Notes: generated by a model from the sequence alone, not told the origin. A stretch of 64,000 bases of DNA from Strigamia acuminata (GCA_949358305.1 OX442315.1:36174427-36238426), one strand, 5' to 3'. Positions 41,601-52,729 are shown, numbered from the stretch's first letter. Program-made: numbers and translations.

Positions 41601-43835
41601 ACGGTGACAGGAAAGATGTTTTTCCAACAATTGTGGAAACATAAAATGGAATGGGATGATCGACTTCCGAAAGAACTGATACCACAGTGGGAAAACTGGA
41701 AGAGTCAATTGCCAGAGTTAGAGCGAGTTCGAGTGCCCAGACATTATGGAATCGATCCAAATGCATCAGAAATTGAACTTCATTTGTTTTGCGACGCCAG
41801 TCCGTTAGCATATGGCATCGTGGCGTACACAAGAGTGCGTCAATGTAATTCACTAATCAATACTTTTTTCGTTCTCTCTAAATGCAGAATAGCTCCGATA
41901 AAAACGTTGACGCTGCCACGACTCGAGTTGATGGGCGCGTTACTTTTGGCACGAGTCGCAGGTCGAATGAAGCAGTTCACGACTGCGAAGGTCACAGCCT
42001 GGACCGACTCCACTATCGTTTTGTGTTGGCTAGGAGAGCGAAAAAAGGCGATTCCGTTCGTCGCACGCCGAGTCGAGGAGATAAAACAGCACGTGCCGTT
42101 TGCAAATTGGCGTCATTGCCCTGGCGTCCAGAATCCTGCCGACCTACTCACACGTGGGATAGATGCAAAATCGTTATTGGAGTCCAAGACATGGTGGAAC
42201 GGCCCCGAGTGGCTCACGATGGATGAACACGAATGGCCAAGTGTTCCGACGACTCAGGCGGACGATTTTGAGATGGAGTTGGAAGAAACTCTAGCAGCAA
42301 CAGTCATCGTTCCCCAAACTTGGTTGATAGATGTGCCCACTCGATACGGCAGTTGGAGAAGATTGTTGCGTGTAACCAGCTGGGTGAATCGTTTTCTTAA
42401 CAATTGTAAAAGTGCAGTGCGAGACGGTTCACCATTGACGACAGACGAAATTAACAATTCCGAAAGATACTGGTTGCAAACAATGCAACAACAGAGTTAT
42501 TCAAAGGAACTTTTAGCAATTAAAAATCAACAGAGTTTCGAACGAGATTCGATATTACGAAATGTGACGTGTTTCATGGACAGCGAACAAACCATGCGAT
42601 TAAACACGCGAATCCAGTGGGCAGGGACAAAAAAGAACTTGAAAAACCCAATCGTTTTACATCCAAATCACCCACTAACAAAACTTATTATTCTGGCAGC
42701 TCACCAGCGAGTATTTCACGGCGGACTTGGCGAGACGTTAGCAGAGTTGAGACAATGTTTTTGGACACCAAAACTCCGAAAAACAGTCAAAAGCGAGTTG
42801 AATAGATGTTTCGTCTGCAAGCGAGTGCAAGGGCGGTTAGTACAACAAGTGGAAGCTGCGTTGCCACCAGATCGAATTACGCAGGCTGCACCGTTCCAAG
42901 TCGTCGGTATTGATTTTGCCGGACCTCTGTACCAGCAAAGCGGTGAAAAGTGTTACATTGTAGTGATAACATGCGCAGTAATTAGGGCCGTACATCTCGA
43001 ACTAGTCACCAGCATGAATACTGAACGTTTTATTCTGGCCCTAAAGCGATTTTTTGCACGAAGGGGCATACCAACGAAAATTTATTCGGATAATGCGCTA
43101 ACGTTCAAGAGAACCGAAAAGGAACTTTGCGCCTTGTTAAGTTCCATTAGAAAAGAGCAGTTTCAGGGCTTCTTAACAGATAGAAAAATCGAGTGGAGTT
43201 TCATCGTGGAACGAGCTCCGTGGTGGGGTGGGTTCTGGGAGCGTATGGTGAAGTCGACGAAGATGAGTTTAAAGAAAGTTCTCGGTCAAACTACATTGGA
43301 CTTCGAAGAGCTAACCACCATCCTCTCAGAAGTTGAATCCTGTATTAATTCCCGTCCTATTACATATGTCTACACAGAAAACGAAGATGAACAACCGCTG
43401 AGTCCATCTCACTTCTTAACCGGAGGAAGAAGCTGCAATTTACCGGATCCTAACCAGAAGTTGGACGAGAAACTTTCATCAAGCACAGTGACATTGTTGA
43501 AACGATGGAAACAGCGACAGCAAAAAATAAGTCATTTGTGGTCACGGTGGAATCATGAATATCTCACCGAGTTGAGAGAATACAACAAAACGAAGGCGTC
43601 TCGTGAAGTTCAGAAAGGGGACATTGTTGTGATTGAAGAGTTAAATCAGCCGCGCATGACGTGGAAAATTGGTAGGATTAGAGAAGTTTTCATAGGAAGA
43701 GATGGGCGAGTACGAGCGTGTGAGATACAGCTTCCCTTTAATAAAGTCCTGAGAAGACCGGTACAACGATTGTGCATCTTGGAGGCTCAGGACGGAATTG
43801 AAGCGAGTGAAGAACTCACTCCGGCCCCAGTGTGA
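38643..43835 (+). CDS. gag-pol: BEL/Pao Gag-Pol polyprotein
   Basis: One 1730-aa ORF from ATG 38643. It has an N-terminal coiled-coil-rich segment (about 1-100), the DUF1759-type gag domain (about 120-270), cysteine/histidine knuckles (CIFC...C near 345, CFKCLANKHMARNC near 377, CVQC...C near 396) and a BEL-type protease near 449 with FFDGGSHRSF. RT spans about 745-900 with YVDD near 875. RNase H has LFCDAS near 1048. The integrase has its zinc region near 1353, then GIDFAGP near 1422, SDNALTF near 1486 and the catalytic Glu in FWERMV near 1530. A DUF5641-type C-terminal domain follows. The protease shows D-G-G where family members usually have D-S-G or D-T-G. The stop TGA (43833-43835) is made by the first bases of the 3' LTR, so coding sequence touches the LTR with no gap. 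Confidence 0.96.
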   Translation: MDALDRLRAQQETARLGADRLVNTVIVELALAQSDAIVLRKLKNQLNAKTEQLNDLDEKVSPFIVTRADLQKEEEDNEEYREKIIDALTDIDIKLDVLAPPAVVINPGAPNNGSVSSTNDWTVRLPKLVMKKFSGNPIEWSDFWSNFELSVNGNTSITTKAKFVYLNSVLEGTAAAVVRGLKISDENYAAAVTLLQNRFGRKEVIVNAHLQMLMKLEPVKRLNDLDRLRKLYDTCEMHVRNLENEGIETTTFGVMLCPLLRAAIPDVIALDFSRKNSNNTHDLKLFLEFWREELEIREQNAADNARFATKEVEKNVAKTYGDTKKTTRFEKPASSSALMTNTSDSTCIFCSETSHKKEDCPLSIADRLKRCQQARRCFKCLANKHMARNCPQKEKCVQCERFHHILLCEGPTEKAENVLASTVTTANTDIFLQVLMANVESNHKTKTVHCFFDGGSHRSFISSKLVKEIGAQVVGEQLISITGFGETVAKPESRRRVKITLRNTQINDNSFDLELIEVPWISNSLAKQSGVHVREKLKQNNIVLNIDQLSIQPNEVSILIGADNFWRIVTGETRRLDENLMCLHTGLGWTMHGAIRSEETITKQPTIQVHLARYEDRLDNMLKRFWELEDLGIPHETLTDHQDEDDQAVTAFKKSIKWTGDRYEVRLPWLMPKSELDSNYQIALKRLWNLVRKFRKDPELYYRYKKVLDDQMAEGIIETAPEVSDQSGCYYLPHSPVIRERRSTTKLRIVYDASSHAQKSRSLNDCLFTGPNLLPELINALLFFRQLIVALISDIKQAFHQILLHLDDRDAVRFLWIAADWDLVSPIKVEILRQTRVLFGASPSPYLLNGTIQHHLEKYATKYAELIARLLKRFYVDDYLDSVSTDQEAIETYKKVSEIMCEASMDLVKWNSNSKLLREQFKIDHPETELETEVKVLGLKWNCELDELALDLEEVKTTLERELITKRRVIQLVAQVFDPLGFASPFTVTGKMFFQQLWKHKMEWDDRLPKELIPQWENWKSQLPELERVRVPRHYGIDPNASEIELHLFCDASPLAYGIVAYTRVRQCNSLINTFFVLSKCRIAPIKTLTLPRLELMGALLLARVAGRMKQFTTAKVTAWTDSTIVLCWLGERKKAIPFVARRVEEIKQHVPFANWRHCPGVQNPADLLTRGIDAKSLLESKTWWNGPEWLTMDEHEWPSVPTTQADDFEMELEETLAATVIVPQTWLIDVPTRYGSWRRLLRVTSWVNRFLNNCKSAVRDGSPLTTDEINNSERYWLQTMQQQSYSKELLAIKNQQSFERDSILRNVTCFMDSEQTMRLNTRIQWAGTKKNLKNPIVLHPNHPLTKLIILAAHQRVFHGGLGETLAELRQCFWTPKLRKTVKSELNRCFVCKRVQGRLVQQVEAALPPDRITQAAPFQVVGIDFAGPLYQQSGEKCYIVVITCAVIRAVHLELVTSMNTERFILALKRFFARRGIPTKIYSDNALTFKRTEKELCALLSSIRKEQFQGFLTDRKIEWSFIVERAPWWGGFWERMVKSTKMSLKKVLGQTTLDFEELTTILSEVESCINSRPITYVYTENEDEQPLSPSHFLTGGRSCNLPDPNQKLDEKLSSSTVTLLKRWKQRQQKISHLWSRWNHEYLTELREYNKTKASREVQKGDIVVIEELNQPRMTWKIGRIREVFIGRDGRVRACEIQLPFNKVLRRPVQRLCILEAQDGIEASEELTPAPV

Positions 43836-44149
43836 AAACTGACGAGTTTTAGATGTTTGGGGTCGCGCGTTCATGTTCGGTGTCGTGCAGTGAAGCCATC
43901 ATCCAGGCGGTGCTTTCTTGTGCGAGATTGTATGACGCGCGTACGGAAGTCCAGTTATTCGTCATAAATTATCATGTTTGACCTATGTTCCTGTTTTTCC
44001 AAATGTAAACCCCAAATATTGTTACAATAAATCTTGTCTTTATGTTAAAAGCATGGTTTTATTTTGTCTTCAGAAAAATTCCAGTTAAGTTAGAATTTCA
44101 ATCAGTTTTTTTAGCAAAAATAGCTTCTTTTAAATTGCGAGATTTCACA
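43831..44149 (+). repeat. BEL/Pao 3' LTR (319 bp)
   Basis: Same sequence as the 5' LTR by eye. AATAAA is at 44026-44031. Its first five bases overlap the end of the polyprotein ORF. Confidence 0.95.
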
Positions 44150-44176
44150 GTTTGATTTTGGCATCAAGATACCAGC

Positions 44177-45522
44177 GTAGGCCCTCTTGTGTTAGTTTTT
44201 GAATTGTTGTATTGTAATACTAATAATGATTGAAATTATCCTGTTATTTACTTATTTTTAAAAATAAAACTTTTTTGTATTTTGTACTTACCGTGACGAA
44301 TTTATTTATTCCGCGCTCGGCGCGTCATTTATTTTAAGCACTGCTCGCAGTGGTTCCACCAGCACTCGGTTCCGCTCGTGCCTATTCATCTTTTGACACA
44401 ATTTCCCTCGTTTTGACACGCGGTAGATCAGGTAACAGCACGTGACTGATTGAAGATGACATCACCCTTCACAGCAATTCCTCTCACTGAAAATATGCCA
44501 GAAAACGCGCTAAAAACATCGTAAATAAATAAATAAATAAATAAATAAATTACGACGTCGTAATTTTGCCGGTTAGTTAGTTTGGGTTTTTCTTCACTTT
44601 TTTCGAACTTTAAATCGATGCGAACAAACAACAAAAATAAAGAAGCAGGCGGCATTCATCTATCAAAATGGCGGTCCATTGATTGCGAAGTCGATTTATC
44701 GTTATCGATTTTCACCTGCAGAAATTTAACGATAATTTTTTTTTTTATGAAATATCGAATTTCCCCAAAAACCAAATTTTAACATTAAAAACTTTTCATT
44801 CAATTTTTTTTTTATAAATCGATATTTCATCGATAACTTCCCGTTGCCTTTCGTAAAATAATAGAGAAATTCTTTCCACCAACACCGCGATTGAAAATAG
44901 AAATAGACATCACTTTCCCACTTCACTCCGCCTTTCTTTCAGAAAGCCTTCTCGGTGATTAGCTGAAACTCCAAATGGGTGGAGTGTGCGAATCAACGGA
45001 CCATTTCATCATGCACATGACGTCACACAACTTAAACCCTCACCATCACCATCCCCATTAAACCTTACTCAACCGTATTAAACCCAATAAATCTCAAATT
45101 CCACACGTTTTCATCCAAAAAAAACCCACCAAAACTATTTATTCCCCACAAGACAACCCAAAAAAATGAAAACAAATAAAAAATGAAAAACAAAATCAAA
45201 AACAAAATAAGCGATCCAATTAATGAAAAAGTAAAAGCGCTTGGTCCCCCCTGTTCTCCATTTCCCTCCCCTTCCTTCCTCTCTGCTTAACTTAAGGTCT
45301 CAATTTCCCAACTTTTTTCTTCTTCCCCCAACCGTCAGTGGCGCTGCAGATGGTGAAACCCACTCCGAAAAAGAGTTGGGAACTTTTCTTATCTGCTCAA
45401 AGCACATATGAAGGACACACTCGCGTCTCTTTTTACTCCCTGACCGGCCCGGGACTGCTTTCTCAGTGCGCCGAGTGAGTGAGTGAGTGAGTTCCGTTCC
45501 AAAGTGCATTCGCGTCTCGATC
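44177..45522. other. Intergenic DNA and probable Prrx promoter/5' UTR region
   Basis: The left part is AT-rich with an (AAAT)n microsatellite at 44522-44550. The part from about 44930 to 45522 has more C and includes a (GAGT)n stretch at 45473-45490, just before the Prrx start codon. No TATA box was recognised; the promoter is inferred only from position. Confidence 0.45.
44522..44550. repeat. (AAAT)n microsatellite
   Basis: About seven uninterrupted units. Confidence 0.9.
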
Positions 45523-48500
45523 ATGATGAACTTTGCCGTCAGCGTCTCGGGGCCGCCAACTCAGGCTCCACCAACGAGAAGCGCGGCCTCGTGTCCCCAG
45601 CACGGTCTAACCCCGCAGTCCGAGCACCCGTTTGCTTTCGCTTGCGCCTCGTCCGACAACACGAAACGCTTCAGCGTCAGTCACTTGCTGCAGTTGGAAG
45701 AAATGCCGGGCGGAAGTTCGAATGCGCTCACCAGTTTGGCGTGCGCCCGAGCGGCGAGTCCAGTGGACGCGTCTGCCGTGCTCGATTCGGACAGGAGTGA
45801 GGGTGAGTAACACAAGAGATGAAAGAGAGAGCGAGGGGTGATTTTCTAAATTAGATTATCCGCTCGTGTTGTTGTTAATTGGAAAAAGTCACTCCTCGTT
45901 CGCACTCAAACTCATTGGTTCTGACTTTAATTCAATTAGCATCCAGTTGCTTTCGAAACGAATTTTTATGCAACATTTTTATTTTCATTTCCGATGTTGT
46001 TCGTTATAAATCGTTTTTATTTTTAGTTTTAAATTTTTGGGTTTTTATTTTTATTTTTTGAAACAAATGTGAACAAATCTTTGAAGTCGGGGCCCGATTT
46101 CGGTGTTATATACAACAAATACGGCGCTTTTGTTTAAGGTCGTTCAATGATTCGAGTCACGAATATATTTTCCGTTAATGCGAAATGAATGGGAATATTT
46201 TTTTTTTAATTCGCTGTAGCGGCTTCAGGTTTAGCCTGTGCAAATTCGGCCCGTCGAATTTTCATTCTTGGCAAATGTTTTCCAAGTTTGCCGTGTTAAC
46301 TCAACGGCTCAATAAATAATTGTGACACAATAGGCATTTATTTTGTACAAATAATGAACGATATAACTAGAACTCACAAGTTCCTTCCGCAAACTGATAA
46401 TGTCATCACTGATTCTGACTTGGCATCATGCGGCGCGTAGTAAAGTCTCGAAATCCGTCTTTGCATTCCCGCGGTCCTACAAAGTGCCGAGATATATTTT
46501 TCTCGGTGAAAAATGTTATTGGAATCAAACAGGAATCGATGAAAATTCATTAATTTCCTTTCCGCGGTGAGTGGGACTGACATCTGTCAATCTTTTGAAT
46601 GGGTTATCGTGTTGAGTTTCTGTTTATGTTCAATCGTAAACGTTATCAATGTTTAATATATACAAAAAATATGATATCTATTGCACATTTGGCAAGTTAA
46701 ATCAACATTTTTACACAATTTAATACGAAAATACTACATTTTTGCACAGAAGTTTTAACACTGAGCTTTTAGGTTGTTCTATCAGTCTTTATCTACAGAA
46801 GACTAATTGCTAAATTCCTGCAGATGCGGGTTGGAAATTGAGATTCTCACAAAGTAATTTTGGTGTCGAAATTCAATTTTTAAATATTAGCACCGGAAAA
46901 TAGAAAAATTGTTTAAAAAAATTGGAAATTGACTTTTTATAGTACAAAAACATGTTTGTTTTTAATTTTTCCTGCATCTATTTAATCTCATCTAGAATAC
47001 GCATCTCTGATGTTTATCATGCGATGTTTTCAGTTGAGCTACAGATTGCGATGAGATTAAACCCCGTATTGGATGCAGGAGTGAAGCAAAAATATGTTAT
47101 TGACGTAACTACTGCTGATAACCTTTAATATCTAGAAAAAAAGAAAAAAATGGTTATCTTCATATTAAATGACTTCGAATTTGTTACGTGATGAACGCTT
47201 GCAATGATCCGCAACCGCGGCCAACCACATCGTTAGGCCCAATTAGATGCCGCCATTTTTTGTTTATTTTAATGCAAAAAAAAATATCTAAACATTTAAA
47301 TTGAAATTAAATCATCAAAAAATTAATAAATAAATTTCGTCAACAAAAAAAATTAATTGATACAGAAAGAAACGAAATAAAAATACACGAAGGTGTCAGC
47401 ATCCATAAGTTACGGCGCTGCAATCACAACTGGAATTTTATTCGATAAAAACCGGCATAAAAGAAAATTTTAAATTTAAATTTTTTGTTGACTCTTTTTT
47501 GTTTTAAGTAGCATTCTTATCAACCACGCACGACTCCATATTACATGCAAAAATTCAGATATAATACGTCTCATGTTGCCGCCATGATAAACTTCAAGTT
47601 CAAGGGTGAAATGCGATCTGATGATTGAGCAGATTCTCGTTTAAATCCCGACAAAGAAACATAAAACTGAAAAAGTATATTAGAAAAATAGGCCAAATGC
47701 CTTCTGCCTTCAGTGGAAACAAAACCACTAAAGCAATTAAAGGCCTGTCCAAAAGATGGCCTCAACTTGCTTTTCCCCTCTCTTCTTTGACTTTTTCCTC
47801 CCCCATTTGGCGCCACCCGTCCGGCCTGAGATAGGGCTGGGCCGGACGGGGGCGGAGATGACACGCCCTTTCACCCATTTGGACTCCTTTCAAACTCGCT
47901 TGAAAAGAGAGTAAAAGTGTAAACACGTGTAAAATGGACATGACACGTGCTAGAGTTTCGTAATTGGCAAATCGAAACAAGGTTTCAAGTTGGACCAGGA
48001 AATTGTTTGCTAGTGTGAGAGAAAATCGTCAATATATTGGATTGATTCAATATTGGTGGAATTTCAAAGTTGTGTGTGTTTTGTGAAATGAAATTAAGAT
48101 TGTGTTCATGTTCAGAGAAAGCAAAAATGACCGATCATGGCTAGAAATGTGTTGTGACTAGAAACGAACTAAATTTCAAAATATTGTATCCAAAACCCAA
48201 TAAAATGTAATCAAAACCAGAATATTTCAATATTATAGCCAAAAATAATCAAAATTTCCTTATCATAGTCAAAATTAAACAAAATTTCCTTATTATAGCC
48301 AAAACTTCACAAAGTTGTATCAATGCAGCCAAAATTAAACAAAATTTCATTATCATAACCAAAATTTCACAATTTCAACCAAAATTTTAATTTCAACCAA
48401 AATTTTAATTTCAACCAAAATTTTAATTTCAACCAAAATTTTAATTTCAACCAAAATTTTAATTTCAACCAAAATTTTAATTTCAACCAAAATTTTAATT

Positions 48501-49566
48501 TCAACCAAAATTTTAATTTCAACCAAAATTTTAATTTCAACCAAAATTTTAATTTCAACCAAAATGTCACAATTTCAACCAAAATGTCACAATTTCAACC
48601 AAAATGTCACAATTTCAACCAAAATTTAACAAATTCAACCAAAATTTAACAATTTCAACCAAAATTTCACAATTTCAACCAAAATGCAACGACTTCTAAC
48701 TAAAATTCAACAAAATTTTTTAATGTAATAACCAAAAATCATATTGCTACTCACAAGTCGATGAACCAACACAATTCAAGAACATTTGTAAGTATTTAAT
48801 TTAGAGATATTACTTATTGGGTTAAAATTAATTTATAATTTCATCTTTTCATCTTTCATCTTTTCGAATTTAGCCCAATCGCCAATACACAAATTAAATT
48901 CTTGCCACTGCATTACAATTGAGTTGTTTGATTCTTTCAAAATTGTGCTATCTGGTGTCAAGTGGTGGAACAAACATGTAATAAATCCAACTTGAAGAAA
49001 GAGGGAGCCTGCAACGTGTCGCCACCTGAATCTCCAGGGAGTCTTCCTTCTAATAGCGGTGTGGGTGGAACATACCCATGGGTCCCCCAACAACGATTTA
49101 TTACCCTTCTCGCCCTAGGCCACGCAATATGGCGAGTGGGGGCGTTGTAGGGCTACTTCCGGTTGGTTTTGTCTATTACCCTTATCAGTGAAGCCAGTGA
49201 CCCCCAAGTCGTTAATTATTTCCTAATGGCTTAATTGGAAACCCTGTATGCATCTCAGTACGCCTGCGCTAATGGAATTTGATGGAACCGACCAGCAACC
49301 CCTGAAACCAAAATTTATTCACATTTTTACATTATCAAATTTAATTTTTTCTTTCTTTCTTTTTTTTTGTTTTAGATGAAGATGGCGATGGCGGATCTTT
49401 GGAAAACGGCGGACGGAGACGGAAGAAGCCCCGCAGAAATCGAACCACGTTCACCAATGCGCAGCTAAATGCTTTGGAACGAGTTTTTGAGCGAACACAT
49501 TACCCGGATGCATTTGTTCGAGAGGAATTAGCGCGGCGTGTTAGCCTTAGTGAAGCCAGAGTCCAA
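45523..49566 (+). CDS. Prrx: Prrx-type paired-like homeobox gene, first two coding exons
   Basis: Exon 1 is 45523-45802 (donor GTGAGT) and exon 2 is 49376-49566 (acceptor TGTTTTAG, donor GTAAGT). Phases agree and give 157 residues. Residues 50-60, [11 protein letters not shown], match the conserved N-terminal peptide of Prrx1/2 (NFSVSHLLDLEE). Residues 112-157 are homeodomain positions 1-46, with [20 protein letters not shown] and [12 protein letters not shown], closest to Prrx. The exon ends after Gln46, at the 46/47 intron typical of paired-like genes. The recognition helix (W48, F49, N51) must come from an exon not present before 64000. Prrx proteins are nuclear transcription factors of mesenchyme and skeleton in vertebrates; their invertebrate role is less clear. 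ATGATG at 45523 is the first in-frame start. Confidence 0.9.
46545..46755 (-). repeat. Dispersed repeat, minus-oriented copy
   Basis: Reverse complement of the repeat at 27606-27800, with a 20-odd-bp insertion near 46755. The central 120 bp are nearly the same. Confidence 0.7.
48374..48690. repeat. 18-bp tandem repeat with 20-bp variants
   Basis: About ten perfect copies of TTCAACCAAAATTTTAAT (48374-48560), followed by about six units of the variant AACCAAAATGTCACAATTTC or close. The perfect block indicates recent expansion. The minus strand encodes a repeated peptide only because 18 is a multiple of 3. Confidence 0.92.
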
Positions 49567-51869
49567 GTAAGTACAAAATGGACGTACAAAATAAAATAAA
49601 ACCAATATATTCACATTTAAATATTTTATTGTTATATTTGCTAAACCGATCGACCGAAACTTTAGAAATCTGCGGCGCTATTATTATTATATTATTAGGC
49701 CTAATTATTTGAATCTCACGAAGTTAAAGACAGAAATTCGGACTTATGGTATTTGGGGTACAAATTTCGACATCTCACGATTGCAACCCCCGACGGACAT
49801 TCGAGCAGGGTTGTTCCATCACCACTCTTAACATCTCCGGGGACCGGGCTTGAATTTCTGCCGAAATTAGACAATTAGGCTAATGGCCGCCACGCAAGCA
49901 AGGCGAAATGAAATCCAAGCAGCCGGTGTTTCCGCGCGGGCGAGCATGGCGACGCCTGATGCTGAGCACGATGTCTCGGCACTCTCACACTCACTCTGAT
50001 GCACACATTTAACCACCCCACACACTATAATTCATTTCCCATCATTGGATATTTTTCTCACGGCCTCACGCCTCTCTCTCGAGCATCATCGAGGCGAATA
50101 AGAACACTTTTAAACGTATAAATCAGGTTAGACTTTGGAGGTGAATTTTGATCCGTGTTGTTACGGTTCGGCCGCCTTTCCCAACTGACAAGTCGTTCGT
50201 CAGGGTCCAGTGCAGCCGCGCAGCTCTATTTCGGGCGGCATTTGCACGCCGGTTGGTCGTGTCTCGTCTCTCGACCGGCCGCCGAGCTCTGCATGTTTGG
50301 CAGTCGTTTTCGTGTCGTTTGATGTTAGTGGGTGAAGAATTGGGAGGGAAAAAATGGAAAAATGATGCCAGATTTTGGAAATTCGTGTTAATTTTGGTCG
50401 GGGATTTAAATTTGTGCTCGAAGTGATCCATTAATCGACCCGGGTGCGACTCATTTGTCGTCTTTGCGCATAGTTTGCATTTTTGGGATGTTTTTTGTGG
50501 TAGGGTTCAGCAGTTCTTGTCAAAACAAATGACTAGTTTAAAAGAGTTATATTGTTTTGGATTTTTTTAAAATTTAATTTGGGTTTTTTTTAAATGTTGA
50601 ATTTAGAATATTTGATGTTTGCCATTCGTTTTTTAATGTGTGGGGAAAATATTGAGTTTTCATCAGTTTTTGAATTTTTTTGCCAGGGACCTTGAAATGT
50701 TTGGCTAATGTTTATCAATTGCATGTCATTTTATTACCAACTGATCGTGCGATAGTATAAACGGGAAACATTGATTTCAACATTTACTGTTTTGTCTAAG
50801 AGAGATGTAAAGTTGTTTCTTTATTCACACAACCTATCGATTACGCCATAATTTCGCAATACAAGTTGTAATTGATGCACAAAACCTGTAGCGAAACTTT
50901 TTTAGGTTTAAACAAAAATTAAATTTATTCCTTTTGGATTTTTGTCCAGTTTTGTTTGTCAATCCGATGGAAGTTTATTCACTTGGCGTTCTGTCAAACT
51001 GAAACTGAACTGATTCCTAGTTCAGATGGCATTTTTCCGCAAGCTTAGTCATAACCCATCTAACCTGTCCAGAATAAGGCACTAGACCCTTTGTAAGCAC
51101 AAAATCCGAAACAGGATACTTTTACCTATCATCAAGCAAAGCATTTTCTTCTGTTAATGTACACTTCCTATTATAATCATCAGTTCATTCTCAAAACATG
51201 AAACTTTTAGACCCCTTTATTAAACTTCTAAACCCTATGTTTAGAAAGTCTAATAAAATGGTTCTGTCCGTCTGTCCGTCTGTCCGTCTGTCTCCTCCAA
51301 AACGAAAGCAGCTAGAGCCAAACGGGCAACGGCAATGAACTTAGCATACTTTCAATACGTGCCTAAGGAATTTTCGTATTTCTCAGACAACTTTTTTATT
51401 TTTAATTTTTTTATACATCAATTTAGACGGAGGACAGATGTATTTCTATATCATGTCGAAGGGGTTTAGAAGTCTAAGATGTAATGCTTCCATGCATTAC
51501 AGATGCAATGCTTGTTACGGGATAAATTAAAACCCCCCTAATTTCCCACTAATAAAAACTTTATTTTCCCACTAACTATATTTTCCACTCATTGGGTGCG
51601 GGATGTTTATTGAACGGGCATTCTTTTCATGGAGGCGGAAACTGAAAAGTCAACCTGTGTAATTATTGCGAGGGTCTTTAATTGATCCAGTAAAATGATA
51701 TACCGGTATCATATTTTGTATTGACGTTTCGATAAAGTAACATATTTTGGGTTACATTTTGTGACGTTATGTTGACATACAACAATTTTTGTGACGTTTT
51801 GTGTCATTTCGAGTCTCTTGAGTTAACCCAGGACTTGAGACACAAAATGGGCCTCTATAATACGCGATT

Positions 51870-52014
51870 ATGCATGCTGTTTGTATGCATAATTGCGACG
51901 CCGCACATAAGAATAAGCATTGTATGCCTTCGCGCGACTTTGCAAAGTGTAATAACTTTGGATCAACTTATTCTTATGTCCGACGTCGCGATTATGCATA
52001 CAAACAGTATGCAT
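51870..52014. repeat. Foldback: 48-bp inverted repeat
   Basis: Arms 51870-51917 and 51967-52014 are reverse complements with about three mismatches and a 49-bp spacer. They include ATGCATNCTGTTTGTATGCA and GACATAAGAATAAG-like ends. Each arm also contains a TGCATAC/GTATGCA palindrome. Confidence 0.8.
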
Positions 52015-52216
52015 ATTCGCGATGGTGCATATTTTAATAAGTTCTGTTATGCACAACTTAATACCATGCGCGACGTCGCAGTATGCATAATCGCGCCGTG
52101 TATTTTTACGAGTTATCAGATCACATTATAAAATTAATAAAAAAAGTAATGAAAAAATGTGTTTTTTTATGGTTTATGGTTCATTCTAACCTTAAATACT
52201 AACAAATGGCATTAAA

Positions 52217-52303
52217 CGTCGCGCGTACGAATTGCGCATCGTCGCGCTTATTCATCACGTGACGTTGCGCCGTGCAGACGTTACGCGATTCGTACGCACG
52301 ACG
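52217..52303. repeat. Foldback: 25-bp CpG-rich inverted repeat
   Basis: Arms 52217-52241 and 52279-52303 are reverse complements with about three to four mismatches around GCGTACGAAT, spacer 37 bp. It lies 200 bp from the longer foldback. Confidence 0.7.
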
Positions 52304-52729
52304 TCAGTGTGTCGCGCACGTTCATGTACCCACCATGCAACGTCGCGCTAATGAATCGTTGTTTAATTGCCCGATATTCTTTAGTGCGACTTGCATTGTC
52401 GTGCGTATTACGGATCCCACACAAAATACATTTAAAAAAAAATATTTTTTTTTATTGTATGGATGTATGCACTATGCAGGTCTCTGTTTGTACGCGGAGG
52501 AAATCTAGGTTTTGTCAATAGAATTAATGTTTTATCAGGGCATTTATGGTAAGAAACATTTTTGGCTGCGGCGCTCTGAACATGCATACCGGTATATATT
52601 TTATACAGAGTCCCAATGGCTCACTGAATGCATGTGCTAAACCTATTGATAGTTTTTCCCCGCGCATACATATGCAGATGCTTAGATATTACATATGAAA
52701 ATGTTGATGGTAGTTGATAGTAGAAGGTT

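Larger units (their letters stand above)
38227..44149 (+). mobile_element. Complete BEL/Pao (Belpaoviridae) LTR retrotransposon
   Basis: A 5923-bp element with two 319-bp LTRs (TGTGAAAAC...TTTCACA) that read as identical, flanked by the 5-bp duplication GTTTG (38222-38226 and 44150-44154). It carries one ORF with the BEL/Pao domain order. It is recent and apparently intact. Confidence 0.96.
37794..44176. mobile_element. MITE split by the BEL element, just after the DNase II stop
   Basis: The left end GCTGGTATCAAAATGCCAAA (from 37794) matches the reverse complement of the right end (44155-44176, GATACCAGC with upstream TTGGCATCAA). Without BEL and one GTTTG copy it would be about 455 bp. It starts 16 nt after the DNase II stop codon, so the DNase II 3' UTR runs into it. 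The stretch 38040-38170 is dense in GTAACG motifs and may be yet another nested element starting CAGTGTTGTGCGCG. Confidence 0.6.
45803..49375 (+). other. Prrx intron 1
   Basis: A 3573-bp intron holding the minus copy of a dispersed repeat (46545-46755) and an 18-bp tandem array (48374-48690). A GC-richer patch near 47740-47880 and another near 48980-49160 have short ORFs without recognisable domains. No additional exon was identified. Confidence 0.6.
49567..52729 (+). other. Prrx intron 2 (5' part) before the Gypsy insertion
   Basis: Mostly AT-rich. It has a (GTCTGTCC)n-like run near 51266-51296, part of a dispersed-looking segment, and a CpG-rich cluster of long palindromes at 51850-52310. 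No sequence encoding the rest of the homeodomain was found. Confidence 0.6.

Noticed and set aside
48353-48582. Minus-strand ORFs encoding repeated VEIKIL or WLKLKF
   Set aside because: They are direct products of the 18-bp tandem repeat.
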